Source: JAJDXW01 sp965214795 (GTDB lineage Bacteria > Pseudomonadota > Gammaproteobacteria > HK1). From it: a stretch of DNA of 64,000 nt. The stretch covers positions 4,774,001 through 4,838,000 of the forward strand of contig OZ243976.1 in assembly GCA_965214795.1 (NCBI GenBank), written 5' to 3'. Position 1 is the first letter of the stretch. The number at the start of each line of letters is the position of its first letter. The translations under genes were made by a program, and so were the position numbers. Under the pieces are notes generated by a model, which worked only from the letters and a program-made list of their open reading frames with translations, did not search any database and was not told the DNA's origin. Positions 10,801 to 24,384 of this stretch are shown one piece after another.

Positions 10801-13800
10801 CGCCGTAGAGGTAGTCGTTCCCAGCACCGCCTTCGAGCGAGTCAGCGCCGGTTCCGCCTTCGAGCAAGTCAGCGCCGGCTCCGCCTTCGAGCGTATCAGC
10901 GTCCGCACCACCATCGAGCGTGTCGGCGTCCGCACCGCCATCGAGCGAATCGTTGCCCGCACCGCCTTCGAGCGTGTCGCGGTCGTCACCACCGACCAGC
11001 GAATCGGCGCCCGCGCCGCCGACCAGCGAATCGTCGCCCGCGCCGCCTTCGAGCGTATCGGCGTCCGCACCACCATCGAGCGAATCGTTGTCCGCACCGC
11101 CTTCGAGCGTGTCGGCGTCCGCACCGCCATCGAGCGTGTCGGCGCCCGCGCCGCCGACCAGCGAATCGTCGCCCGCACCGCCTTCGAGCGTGTCGGCGTC
11201 CGCACCGCCATCGAGCGTGTCGGCGCCCGCGCCGCCTTCGAGCGTATCGGCGTCCGCACCACCATCGAGCGTATCGGCGCCGGCACCGCCGACCAGCGAG
11301 TCGGCGCCCCTCCCTCCCGAAAGCACGTTCCCGTTGGCGTCGCCGGTCAGCGTGTCGCCATGCTCCGAGCCGACGAGGTTCTCGATGTTGCTGAGCGTGT
11401 CGCCCTCGGCGTGACCACCGGAGACAGCACCTGTTCCAAGATTGACGCCCACCCCCGCACCAGAGGAGGCATACGAGGCCGTATCCGTGCCGGCGCCACC
11501 GAAGACCTTATCGCCGCGAGAACCGCCTTCGAGCCAGTCGTCGTCGGCATCACCGTAGAGAATGTCTCCGCCGGCTCCGCCGTAGAGCGTGTCGTTCCCC
11601 GCACCGCCGTAGAGCGAGTCAGGGCCGGCACTGCCGACGAGCACATCGGCGCCCCCCAGCCCCCGGAGCACGCTCCAGTCAGGGTTTAAGGGGTTGGCTG
11701 TTACGTGTGCGTCGCCGGTCAGCGTGTCGTCATGCGCCGACCCTTCAAGGTCCTCGATGTTCCTGAGCGTGTCGCCCTCGGCATCGCCGCCTCTGCCCAC
11801 ACCGGTTGCAAGATTGACCTCCACCCCCGCATCGGAGTCGGAATACGAGGCCGTATCGTAGTCGGCACCGCCGTCGAGCGTGTCGGCGCCCGCGCCGCCG
11901 ACGAGCGTGTCATTACCGGCTCCGCCGACGAGCGAGTCGTCACCCCCCATCCCCCGGAGCACGTTCGCATTGGCGTCGCCGGTCAGCGTATCGCCATGCT
12001 CCGAGCCGGCGAGGTTCTCGATATCCCTGAGCGTGTCGCCCCTGGCGTGACCACCGGAGCCCGCACCTGTTGCAAGACTGACGTACACCCCCGCACCAGA
12101 GGAGGCATACGAGGCCGTATCCGTGCCGAGGCCACCGACGAGCCTATCGGCGCCGGCGCCGCCGTCGAGCGAGTCGGCGCCTGCCCCTCCCGAGAGCTCG
12201 TTCCCATTGGCGTCGCCGATCAGCGTGTCGCCATGCCCCGAGCCTTCGAGGTGCTCGATGCTCCCGAACGTGTCGCCCTCGGCGTGACCACCGGAGACAG
12301 CACCTGTTCCAAGATTGACCTCCACCCCCGCATCGGAGAGCGAATACGAGGCCGTGTCATTGTCGGCACCACCGTCAAGCGAGTCGGCCCCCGCACCGCC
12401 GTGGAGCGTGTCAGCACCAGCGCCGCCTTCGAGCGTGTCGGCGCCCACACCGCCGACGAGCGAGTCGTCACCCCCCATCCCCCGGAGCACGTTCCCATTG
12501 GCATCGCCGGTCAGCGTGTCGCCATGCCCCGAGCCTTCAAGGTTCTCGATGTTCCTGAGCGTGTCGCCCTCGGCGTCGCCGCCGGAGCCCACACCGGTTC
12601 CAAGATTGACGTTCACCCCCGCACCAGAAGAGGCATACGAGGCCGTATCCGTATCGGCGCCGCCTTCGAGCGAGTCGGCGCCCGCGCCGCCTTCGAGCGT
12701 GTCGGCGCCGCCCAATCCCCGGAGCACGTTCCCTTTGGCGTCGCCAGTCAGCGTGTCGCCATGCTGCGAGCCTTCGAGGTTCTCGATGTTCCTGAGCGTG
12801 TCGCCTTGGGCGTCGCCGCCGGAGCCCACACCGGTTCCAAGATTGACGTTCACCCCCGCATCGGACAGCGAATACGAAGCCGTATCCGTGCGGGCGCCAC
12901 CGTCGAGCGAGTCGGCGCCCGCGCCGCCGACGAGCGTGTCGGCGCCAGGGCCACCGTCGAGCGAGTCGGCGTCGGCGCCACCGTCGAGCGTGTCAGCGCC
13001 GAATCCGCCGTGGAGCGTGTCGGCGCCCGCGCCGCCGACGAGCCAATCGGCACCCAGGCTGAAGTCTCCTCCCGAGAGCACGTTCCCATTGGCGTCGCCG
13101 GTCAGCGTGTCGTCATACACCGAGCCGACGAGGTTCTCGATGCTCCTGAGCGTGTCGCCCTCGGCGTCACCGCCGGAGCCCACACCTGTCGCAAGATTGA
13201 CCTCCACCCCCGCATCGGACCAGAAATACAAGGCCGTATCGGAACCGAGGCCACCGTCGAGCGTGTCGGCGCCCTCTCCGCCCCGGAGTGAGTCGGCGCC
13301 CGCACCGCCGACGATCGAGTCCGCGCCTTCCCCTCCCGAGAGCTCGTTCCCGTTGGCGTCGCCGGTCAGCGTGTCGTCATGCTCCGAGCCGACGAGGTTC
13401 TCGATGTTCCTGAGCGTGTCGCCCTCGGCGGAGCCGCCAGAGACAGCACCGGTTCCAAGATTGACGTTCACCCCCGCATCGGAGAAGAAATACGAAACCC
13501 TGTCGGTGTCGGCACCACCGTCAAGCAAGTCGGCACCCGCACCGCCGTAGAGCGAGTCGGCACCCGCACCGCCTTCGAGCGTGTCGGCGCCCGCATCTCC
13601 TTGGAGCCAGTCGGCGTCGGCGCCACCGTAGAGCGAGTCGGCGTCGGCGCCACCGTAGAGCGTGTCCCTGCCCGCCCCTCCCCAGAGCGCGTTCCCATTG
13701 GCGTCGCCGGTCAGCGTGTCGTCATGCTCCGAGCCGACGAGGTTCTCGATGCTCCTGAGCGTGTCGCCCGCCGCGTCGCCGCCAGAGGCAGCACCTGTTC

Positions 13801-16800
13801 CAAGATTGACGTTCACCCCCGCATCGGAGAGCGAATACGAGGCCGTATCCGTATCGGCGCCGCCTTCGAGCGAGTCGGCACCCGCACCGCCCTCGAGCGT
13901 GTCGGCGCCCGCACCGCCGACGAGCGTGTCGGCACCCGCACCGCCGACGAGCGAATCGTCACCCGCACCGCCGACGAGGGAGTCGTCACCCGCACCGCCG
14001 ACGAGCGTGTCGGCGTCGGCGCCACCATCGAGCGTGTCGGCGCCCCTCCCTCCCGAAAGCGTATTCCTATCGGTGTTGCCGGTCAGCGTGTCGTCATGCC
14101 CCGAGCCTTCGAGGTTCTCGATGTTCCTGAGCGTGTCGCCTTCGGCATGACCGCCTCTGCCCTCGCCTGAGCCAAGATTGACGTTCACCCCTGCATCGGA
14201 AGCGGAATATCGGGCCGTATCGGTGCCGGTGCCACCGTCGAGTGTGTCGGCCCCGGCGCCGCCGACGAGCCAGTCGTCGTCGGCGCCGCCTTCGAGCGAC
14301 TCGGCGTCCGCGCCGCCATGGAGCGTGTCGTCGCCCGCGCCGCCATGGAGCGAGTCTCCCCTCGTGGCAGCGTAGAGCACATCGGCGCCCGCCAGCCCCC
14401 AGAGTACGTTCCTCTGCTCGCGCTGGCCGGTCAGCGTGTCGTCATGCCCCGAGCCTTCGAGGTCTACGATGCTCCTGAGCACGTCGCCCTCGGCGTGGCC
14501 GCCTCTGCCCACACCCGTTGCAAGATTGACGTTCACCCCCGCATCGGAACGGGAATACGAAGCCATGTCGACGCCGGCGCCGCCGTCGAGCGTATCGGCC
14601 CCGGCGCCGCCTTCAAGCGTGTCGGCCCCGGCACCGCCTTCAAGCGTGTCGTTGTCGCGGCCGCCGTAGAGCGAGTCGGCCCCGGCGCCGCCAACGAGCG
14701 AGTCGTCACCGAGGTCTCCCGAGAGCACGTTCCCGTCGGCGTCGCCGGTCAGCGTGTCGTCACTATTCGAGCCGACGAGGTTCTCGATGTTCCTGAGCAC
14801 GTCGCCCTCGGCCTGGCCGCCTCTGCCCACACCCGTTGCAAGATTGACGTTCACCCCCGCATTGGACCAGGCATACGAGGCCGTATCCGTGCCGATGCCG
14901 CCATCGAGCGTGTCGGCACCTTTGGCGCCTCCGCTTCTGACCCAGTCGCCTACAAGTGTGTCGTTCCCCGCACCGCCGACGAGCGAGTCGTTGTCGCCGC
15001 CGCCGACGAGCGAGTCGTTGTCGGCGCCGCCTTCGAGCGTGTCGTCGCCGGAACTGCCGAAGAGCGTGTCGTCACCGACGCCACCGACGAGCGAGTCGGC
15101 ATCGCCATAGCCGATGAGCGAGTCGTTGTCGGCGCCGCCGAAGAGCGTGTCGTCGCCGGAACCGCCGTGGAGCGTGTCGGCGCCCGCCAGCCCCCAGAGC
15201 ACATTCGCGTCGGCGTCGCCGGTCAGCGTGTCGCCATGCCCCGAGCCTTCAAGGTTCTCGATGTTCCTGAGCACATCGCCCGCCGCGTCACCGCCAGAGG
15301 CAGCACCCGAGCCAAGATTGACGTTCACCCCCGCACCAGAGGAGGCATACGAGGCCGTATCCGTGTCGGCGCCGCCGTCGAGCGTGTCGGCGCCAGAACC
15401 GCCTTCGAGCGTGTCGTCACCGGCACCACCTTCGAGCGAGTCAGCGCCGGAACCGCCTTCGAGCGAGTCGTTGTCGGCGCCGCCGATAAGCGTGTCGGCG
15501 TCGGAACCGCCGATAAGCGTGTCGGCGCCCGCCAGCCCCCAGAGCACATTCGCGTCGGCGTCGCCGGTCAGCGCATCGTCATGCGCCGAGCCTTCAAGGT
15601 TCTCGATGTTCCCGAGCACATCGCCCGCCGCGTCACCGCCAGAGGCAGCACCCGAGCCAAGATTGACGCCCACCCCCGCACCAGAGGAGGCATACGAGGC
15701 CATATCCGTGCCGAGGCCGCCTTCGAGCGTGTCGGCGCCAGAACCGCCTTCGAGTGTGTCTGCATCGGCTCCACCTTCGAGCGAGTCAGCGCCGGCACCA
15801 CCTTCGAGCGAGTCGTCACCGGCACCGCCGATAAGCGTGTCGGCGCCCGCCAGCCCCCAAAGCACGTTCGCGTTGGCGTCGCCGGTCAGCGCATCGCCAT
15901 GCCCCGAGCCTTCAAGGTTCTCGATGTTCCCGAGCGTGTCGCCCGCCGCATCGCCGCCAGAGGCGGCACCTGAGCCAAGATTGACGTCCACCCCCGCACC
16001 AGAGGAGGCATACGAGGCCGTATCGTTGTCGGCACCACCGTCAAGCGAGTCGGCGCCCGCGCCGCCGACGAGCGTGTCAGCACCAGCGCCGCCTTCGAGC
16101 GTGTCATTGCCGGCACCGCCAACGAGCGAGTCGTCACCCCCCAGCCCCCGGAGCACGTTCCCATTGGTGTCGCCGGTCAGCGTATCGCCATGCCCCGAGC
16201 CTTCGAGGTTCTCGATGTTCAAGAGCACATCGCCCTCGGCGGAGCCGCCAGAGCCCACACCTGTTCCAAGATTGACGTCCACCCCCGCACCAGAGGAGGC
16301 ATACGAGGCCGTATCGTTGTCGGCACCACCGTCAAGCGAGTCGGCGCCCGCGCCGCCGACGAGCGTGTCATTACCGGCACCGCCTTCGAGCGTATCATTG
16401 CCGGCACCGCCTTCGAGCGTGTCGGCGCCCCCCAATCCCCGGAGCACGTTCCCATTGGCGTCGCCGGTCAGCGTGTCGCCATGCCCCGAGCCTTCGAGGT
16501 TCTCGATACTCGTGAGCGTGTCGCCCTCGGCGTGACCACCGGAGGCAGCACCTATTGCAAGACTGACGTACACCCCCGCATGGGAAGCGGAATATCGGAC
16601 CGTATCGGTACCGGTACCACCGGAGAGCCTATCGGCGCCAGAACCACCTTCGAGCGTGTCGTTGTCGGCGCCGCCTTCGAGCGTGTCGCGGTCGTCACCA
16701 CCAACCAGCGAATCGTCACCCGCGCCGCCGCGGAGCGAGTCATTACCAGCACCGCCGAAGAGCGCGTCGTTGTCGGCGCCGCCGAGGAGGCGGTTCCCAT

Positions 16801-19632
16801 TGGCGTCGCCGGTCAGCGTGTCGTCATGCCCCGAGCCGCCGAGCCACTCGATGTTGCTGAGCGTATCGCCCTCGGCGTGACCGCCAGAGCCCGCACCGGT
16901 TGCAAGATTGACGTTCACCCCCGCATCGGAGTCGGAATACCAAGCCGTATCCGTGTCGCCACCGCCATCGAGCGTGTCGGCACCCGCGCCGCCGTAGAGG
17001 TAGTCGTTCCCAGCACCGCCTTCGAGCGAGTCAGCGCCGGTCCCGCCTTCGAGCAAGTCAGCGCCGGCGCCGCCATCGAGCGTATCGGCGTCCGCACCGC
17101 CTTCGAGCGTGTCATTGTCGGCGCCGCCGACCAGCGTATCGTTGCCCGCGCCACCATCGAGCGTGTCGCGGTCGTCACCACCGACCAGCGAATCGTTGCC
17201 CGCGCCGCCGACCAGCGAATCGTCGCCCGCACCGCCTTCGAGCGTATCGGCGTCCGCACCACCATCGAGCGTATCGGCGTCCGCACCGCCTTCGAGCGTG
17301 TCGCGGTCGTCACCGCCGACCAGCGAGTCGGCGCCCGCGCCGCCGACCAGCGAATCGTCGCCCGCGCCGCCTTCGAGCGTGTCGGCGTCCGCACCGCCAT
17401 CGAGCGTATCGGCGCCGGCACCGCCGACCAGCGAGTCGGCGCCCCTCCCTCCCGAAAGCACGTTCCCGTTGGCGTCGCCGGTCAGCGTGTCGCCATGCTC
17501 CGAGCCGACGAGGTTCTCGATGTTGCTGAGCGTGTCGCCCTCGGCGTGACCACCGGAGACAGCACCTGTTCCAAGATTGACGCCCACCCCCGCACCAGAG
17601 GAGGCATACGAGGCCGTATCCGTGCCGGCGCCACCGAAGACCTTATCGCCGCGAGAACCGCCTTCGAGCCAGTCGTCGTCGGCATCACCGTAGAGAATGT
17701 CTCCGCCGGCTCCGCCGTAGAGCGTGTCGTTCCCCGCACCGCCGTAGAGCGAGTCAGGGCCGGCACTGCCGACGAGCACATCGGCGCCCCCCAGCCCCCG
17801 GAGCACGCTCCAGTCAGGGTTTAAGGGGTTGGCTGTTACGTGTGCGTCGCCGGTCAGCGTGTCGTCATGCGCCGACCCTTCAAGGTCCTCGATGTTCCTG
17901 AGCGTGTCGCCCTCGGCATCGCCGCCTCTGCCCACACCGGTTGCAAGATTGACCTCCACCCCCGCATCGGAGTCGGAATACGAGGCCGTATCGTAGTCGG
18001 CACCGCCGTCGAGCGTGTCGGCGCCCGCGCCGCCGACGAGCGTGTCATTACCGGCTCCGCCGACGAGCGAGTCGTCACCCCCCATCCCCCGGAGCACGTT
18101 CGCATTGGCATCGCCGGTCAGCGTGTCGCCATGCCCCGACCCTTCAAGGTTCTCGATGTTCCTGAGCGTGTCGCCCGCCGCGTCACCGCCAGAGCCCGCA
18201 CCCGAGGCAAGACTGACCTCCACCCCCGCACCAGAGGAGGCATACGAGGCCGTATCCGTGTGGGCACCACCGTCAAGCGAGTCGGCGCCCGCACCGCCTT
18301 CGAGCGTGTCGCGGTGGAAGCCGCCGACGAGCGAGTCGTCACCCCCCATCCCCCGGAGCACGTTCGCGTTGGCGTCGCCGGTCAGCGTATCGCCATGCGC
18401 CGAGCCTTCGAGGTTCTCGATGTTCCTGAGCGTGTCGCCCGCGGCGGAGCCGCCTCTGCCCACACCGGTTGCAAGATTGACCTCCACCCCCGCATCGGAG
18501 AGGAAATACGAGGCCGTATCGTTGTCGGCACCACCGTCAAGCGAGTCGGCGCCCGCGCCGCCGACGAGCGTGTCATTACCGGCACCGCCGATAAGCGTGT
18601 CGGCGCCCGCACCGCCGACGAGCGAGTCGTCACCCCCCATCCCCCGGAGCACGTTCGCGTTGGCGTCGCCGGTCAGCGTATCGCCATGCGCCGAGCCTTC
18701 GAGGTTCTCGATGTTCCTGAGCGTGTCGCCCGCGGCGGAGCCGCCTCTGCCCACACCGGTTGCAAGATTGACCTCCACCCCCGCATCGGAGAGGAAATAC
18801 GAGGCCGTATCGTTGTCGGCACCACCGTCGAGCGAGTCGGCGCCCGCGCCGCCGACGAGCGTGTCATTGCCGGCGCCGCCTTCGAGCGTGTCCTTGCCGG
18901 CGCCGCCTTCGAGCGTGTCGGCGCCCTTCCCTCCCCGGAGCACGTTCGCATTGGCGTCGCCGGTCAGCGTGTCGCCATGCGCCGAGCCGACGAGGTTCTC
19001 GATGTTCCTGAGTGTGTCGCCCGCGGCGTGACCACCGGAGGCAGCACCGGTTACAAGACTGACGTACACCCCCGCATGGGAGAGGGAATACGAGGCCGTA
19101 TCCCTGCCGAGGCCGCCGACGAGTGTGTCGGCGCCCGCGCCGCCGTCGAGCGTGTCGGCGCCCTTCCCTCCCCGGAGCACGTTCGCATTGGCGTCGCCGG
19201 TCAGCTTGTCGCCATGCGCCGAGCCGATGAGGTTCTCGATGTCCCTTAGCGTGTCGCCCTTGGCGTGACCACCGGAGGCAGCACCGGTTACAAGGCTGAC
19301 GTCCACCCCCGCATCGGATAGCGAATACGAAGCCGTATCCGTACCAAAGCCACCGTCGAGCCTATCGGCGCCCGCGCCGCCTTCGAGTGTGTCGGCGTCG
19401 GCACCGCCCTCGAGCTCGTCGTTACCGGTACCGCCGAAAAGCAAATCATCGGCGGCGCCACCATCGAGCGTGTCCTTGCCGGCGCCGCCGTCGAGCGTGT
19501 CGGCGCCCTTCCCTCCCCGGAGCACGTTCCCTTTGGCATCGCCGGTCAGCTTGTCGCCATGCTCCGAGCCTTCGAGGTTCTCGATGCTCCCGAGCGTGTC
19601 GCCCTTGGCGTGACCACCGGAGGCAGCACCGG

Positions 19633-19651
<19 letters not shown>
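4844..19651 (-). CDS. Giant RTX calcium-binding repeat protein, main (C-terminal) part
   Basis: An open frame of 4,935 residues made almost wholly of RTX nonapeptides (GGxGxDxLx). These are arranged in several dozen larger modules, each with a DTASYS...AGVxVNL turn, a GDTLxxIENLxGS segment and xHxDTLTGDANGNVLxGG. The C-terminus is non-repetitive: GSDMFVFHKDAEVNVDYITDF, then about 60 acidic residues ending DDMMF, the usual place of a type I secretion signal. It should be secreted unfolded and fold on calcium outside the cell. No enzymatic domain, ABC exporter or membrane-fusion gene is nearby. The frame is open up to the poly-C tract at 19770-19799. The stated start is only the first start codon after that tract; the true start is at about 21.2 kb in another frame. 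Confidence 0.9.
6690..11995 (-). repeat. Long intragenic direct repeat, copy 1 (RTX gene)
   Basis: About 5.3 kb of the RTX gene recurs at about 12930-18130. The subsegment 8391-10851 appears base-identical to 14580-17040 (offset 6189), and 11290-11960 matches 17425-18095 (offset 6135). The 54-base change of offset equals two nonapeptide codon blocks, gained or lost around 10860-11280. More diverged, indel-bearing sequence lies at about 7690-8390. Boundaries are estimated by eye. Confidence 0.85.
12930..18130 (-). repeat. Long intragenic direct repeat, copy 2 (RTX gene)
   Basis: Second copy of the segment at about 6690-11995, separated from it by roughly 0.9 kb of other RTX repeats. Most of it is near-identical to copy 1, including the non-repetitive insert encoding AHVTANPLNPDWSVLRG (copy 1 at about 11660-11715, copy 2 at about 17795-17850). 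That insert proves true duplication rather than convergence of short repeats. All size differences noticed are multiples of three. Confidence 0.85.
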
Positions 19652-21210
<1,559 letters not shown>

Positions 21211-21529
21211 TCGGCTTCAGGAGAAGGCCGAATCGGGTGATGGTAGCACGGCCCATTCGCGAGCCAAGCCTGCCCGGACCTTGTGCCGGAGGCGGGAGCG
21301 GGTGCGGGCCGGCCGCCCGCGCGGTCCGAGGGCCGCTTCATCAGGCCCGAACCGACACGCGGACGACCGGATGCGATCCCCGATGGCCTGCCGAACCGGC
21401 CCGGTTCGCCCGTCACCGGACAACAAACGAGCCCTGGGGCGGAGGCCGATCGTCGGACACCGGGTTGCGGGACGCCCCGGCTCTTCGCTCACAATGGCGC
21501 CCGTTCGCAGCCAGGCTCGAGGAGACAAG
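21211..21529. promoter_or_regulatory. Divergent intergenic region between RTX gene and acyl-CoA ligase
   Basis: 319 bases between two genes pointing away from each other, so promoters for both must lie here. The sequence is GC-rich and I could not identify convincing -35/-10 boxes or operators. The only clear signal is the GAGGAGA Shine-Dalgarno directly before the ligase start. Confidence 0.35.
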
Positions 21530-23101
21530 ATGAACACCGGCGCGTTCCTCGCCAAGTCCGCCCTGCACCACCCCGACCGGCCGGCCCTCGTGCGCGGCGT
21601 CGAGACCGTCGCCTCGTACGCCGAGTTCGCCGACGCCTGCGCCCGGCTCGCCCGCGGCCTGGTCGAGGGATGCGGTCTGCGGCCGGGCGACCGGTGCGGG
21701 ATCGCGATGACCAACGCCCCGGAATTCCTGATCGCCCTCTTCGGGTGTTGGTACGCGAACGTCTGCGCGGTGCCCATGAACGCGAAGCTCCACCGCCGCG
21801 AGTTCGCCTACATCCTCGGGAACTCGGGCGCGCGGGCCTGCTTCGTGAACGGTGCGCTCGCCGGGACCCTGGCCGGCCTCGAGGGGGAGGTCGACTCCCT
21901 CGACCACCTGGTGCGGACCGACGGGGAAACGGCGTGGGGCGCCCTCCTCGCGGGCGATCCGCTCCCCCTCGCCGACTGCGACCCCTCCGACCCCGCCTGG
22001 CTCTTCTACACGAGCGGCACCACCGGCCGGCCAAAGGGGGCCACCCTCACCCACCGCAATCTCGTCTCGCAGACCATGAACTACTTCTGCGACGTGGACA
22101 CGGTGAGCGAGCGCGACTGCATCATCCACTCCGCCCCGATGTCGCACGCCTCCGGCTGCTACGCGTTGCCCCACGTGGCGCGCGGCGCGGCGCAGGTGGT
22201 CCCGGAGAGCGGCGGCTTCCACCCCGAGGAGATCATCGACCTCCTCGAGCACCACGCGGGGGCGAGCTTCTTCTTCGCTCCGACCATGATCGTGCGGCTG
22301 CTCGAGTCGCCGCGGATCGGGAGCGCCAACCTCGACCACCTCAAGACCGTCATCTACGGCGGCGGTCCGATGTACGTCGAGGACACGCGGCGAGCGCTCG
22401 ACGCCCTCGGGCCGAAGCTCGTCCAGATCTACGGCCAGGGGGAGGCGCCGATGACCATCACCGGGCTCGCGCGCGAGCTTCACCTCGACACCGGCCACCC
22501 CCGTCATCTCGAACGGCTCGGGTCGGTGGGGACCGCGCGGACCGACGTCGAGGTGCGCATCGTCGGCCCGGACGACGAGCCCCTTCCCCCGGGCGAGACG
22601 GGCGAGGTGATCCTGCGGGGCGACGTCGTGATGAAGGGCTATTGGGACAACCCGGAGGCGACGAGCGAGACCCTCCGGGGCGGGTGGCTTCACACCGGCG
22701 ACCTCGGGGTGATGGACGAGGACGGCTTCATCACCCTCAAGGACCGGTCCAAGGACATGATCATCTCGGGGGGAACCAACATCTATCCGCGCGAGATCGA
22801 GGAGGTGCTCCTGCGCCACCCCGAGGTGCTCGAGGTCTCGGTGGTCGGCCGGCCCCACCCCGAATGGGGCGAGGAGGTGGTCGCCTTCGTCGTGGCGACG
22901 ACGCCGGGGGGGCGGGTGCCGGAGCCGGAGCTCGACACTCTCTGCCTCGAACACATCGCCCGCTTCAAGCGGCCCCGCGACTACCGCTTCATCAAGACCC
23001 TGCCGAAGAACAACTACGGCAAGGTGCTCAAGACCGAGCTGCGCACGCGGCTCTCCGCCGAAGAGGGGCGACGTCCGCCCGTGCCGCGCGGGCCAGGGTA
23101 G
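21530..23101 (+). CDS. Acyl-CoA synthetase / AMP-dependent ligase
   Basis: A 523-residue ANL-superfamily ligase starting at ATG 21530 behind CGAGGAGA. It contains the AMP-binding P-loop YTSGTTGRPKGATLTH (about residues 161-176), IYGQGEAPM, the hinge GWLHTGDLGVMDEDGF, and the catalytic-lysine region YGKVLKTELR near the C-terminus. These enzymes make an acyl-adenylate and then the CoA thioester of a carboxylic acid. The family includes fatty acid, benzoate, hydroxybenzoate and malonate ligases, and the substrate is not decided by what I see. The aromatic-CoA reductase cluster 9 kb away makes an aromatic acid one possibility. Confidence 0.88.
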   Translation: MNTGAFLAKSALHHPDRPALVRGVETVASYAEFADACARLARGLVEGCGLRPGDRCGIAMTNAPEFLIALFGCWYANVCAVPMNAKLHRREFAYILGNSGARACFVNGALAGTLAGLEGEVDSLDHLVRTDGETAWGALLAGDPLPLADCDPSDPAWLFYTSGTTGRPKGATLTHRNLVSQTMNYFCDVDTVSERDCIIHSAPMSHASGCYALPHVARGAAQVVPESGGFHPEEIIDLLEHHAGASFFFAPTMIVRLLESPRIGSANLDHLKTVIYGGGPMYVEDTRRALDALGPKLVQIYGQGEAPMTITGLARELHLDTGHPRHLERLGSVGTARTDVEVRIVGPDDEPLPPGETGEVILRGDVVMKGYWDNPEATSETLRGGWLHTGDLGVMDEDGFITLKDRSKDMIISGGTNIYPREIEEVLLRHPEVLEVSVVGRPHPEWGEEVVAFVVATTPGGRVPEPELDTLCLEHIARFKRPRDYRFIKTLPKNNYGKVLKTELRTRLSAEEGRRPPVPRGPG

Positions 23102-23381
23102 CCCTTGAGGTGGTCCCGGATTTCGGGACCGGCCGCCGAGCGCCGAGGACAGGTCACCGAGCGATGCTGTCGCGCGTTGCGCCGACGGCGCTCTCATGCT
23201 CTTGGGCAGACAGGTCGAGAGCGGCGGTGTCTCGGGATCCTCGCGGTACTGTGGTGCGTAGTCGAACGTGAGTTCGTGCAGGCTGAGTCTGCGGATCGTT
23301 CCTGCTCGTTTCCCGTGCAGGCGTACTTCGCGCTCCTGGTCCAGACATGGCGGCACTTTCGTGTTCCCGGTGTTCGACAAG

Positions 23382-24203
23382 TCATGATTGAAACGACGCC
23401 GAGCGGTAGAACGCCTCTCGCGCCGCCTCGCGCCACTTGTGGCATTTGCGGTAGCGCCAGGCGTGACGGAACCATCCCCACAGGCCTCCTTTCTCGCTCG
23501 GGTCCAATGCCTCCTTCAGACGGAGCTCCCTCATCTTCGGCGGTTGAAGGCCGAGGTACGTTCCGACCTCATTCAGGACCGGCCCGTCGAGCGCCCGCGG
23601 CGCCCCTCCTCCCGCGGTGTGCACCCACATCCGCAGGCGAATCGTCTCGCGTGCGTCCCAGCCCCGTGCGTCGATCACCAGCGCCTGCGCGTGCGCGTAC
23701 GCGTGACGCTTCTCCACGCTCCCGGTGCGCGGGCGCCGGCTCCAGCGCAACTCGCCGTGCGCGTTCGTCGTGTACGTTCGCGGCTCGGGGTAGCCCCCGC
23801 CCGGGGGGCTTGCCTTGTAACGGTTGCTCCATGCGCTCGTGTGCGCCTGGCCGCCGCGGATCCCGATCCCTTCGAGCCGGAAGGCGACCTCGGTGCTTCT
23901 TCGCCCTGTACGGATCAGCGCGTCTTCGATCGCGGCCGCTATCGTGTTCCCGCTCCGCGCGCCGATCCTTCCGACCAGGATCTTCGCAAGCACTTGCGCA
24001 TGTCCGTCGGCGCTCGCGAAGCGTCCGTAGGTCTGCCAGTGCCCTCCCCATGAGTGGCCGGGCTCGCTGCAGCGGGTGCTGAAATCGAGCGCCTCTTGTG
24101 GCCCCGCCGCCTTGCCGAGCCGGCTCCCCTGCGCCTGCGCCTGCATGCCGACGAGCGCGAGGCTGAGCGTCAGGACCCGGATCGTCAGGTGCCCGATGGC
24201 CAT
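23382..24203 (-). CDS. Secreted protein of unknown function
   Basis: 273 residues from ATG 24203. The first 24 residues form a signal peptide with a hydrophobic core (HLTIRVLTLSLALVGMQAQA) and a likely cleavage site after AQA, so it should be periplasmic. The mature part contains GHSWGGHWQTYGRFASADGHAQ and a WSNRYKASPPGGGYPEPRTYTT stretch. I do not recognise a family and see no lipobox or metal motif. In-frame starts upstream (for example 24236) would lengthen the leader. It follows the phosphopantetheinyl transferase gene on the same strand after about 180 bases. Confidence 0.6.
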   Translation of the reverse strand: MAIGHLTIRVLTLSLALVGMQAQAQGSRLGKAAGPQEALDFSTRCSEPGHSWGGHWQTYGRFASADGHAQVLAKILVGRIGARSGNTIAAAIEDALIRTGRRSTEVAFRLEGIGIRGGQAHTSAWSNRYKASPPGGGYPEPRTYTTNAHGELRWSRRPRTGSVEKRHAYAHAQALVIDARGWDARETIRLRMWVHTAGGGAPRALDGPVLNEVGTYLGLQPPKMRELRLKEALDPSEKGGLWGWFRHAWRYRKCHKWREAAREAFYRSASFQS

Positions 24204-24384
24204 TGGGTTCCTTGTCCGCCCGTCGGCGTCCGCCATGGTGCGCGATCCTCCCATCGGTTCCCGTTTTGCGAAAGGCGCTGCAAGCGCTGGATGTCGCGCC
24301 CGGTGGACCGTGCGCCGCGGAGCCGAACCGGCCGCCCGGGTCTCGCGACGCACGCGGTCGCCGCTCGACGCTTGCCGCCGGCGT

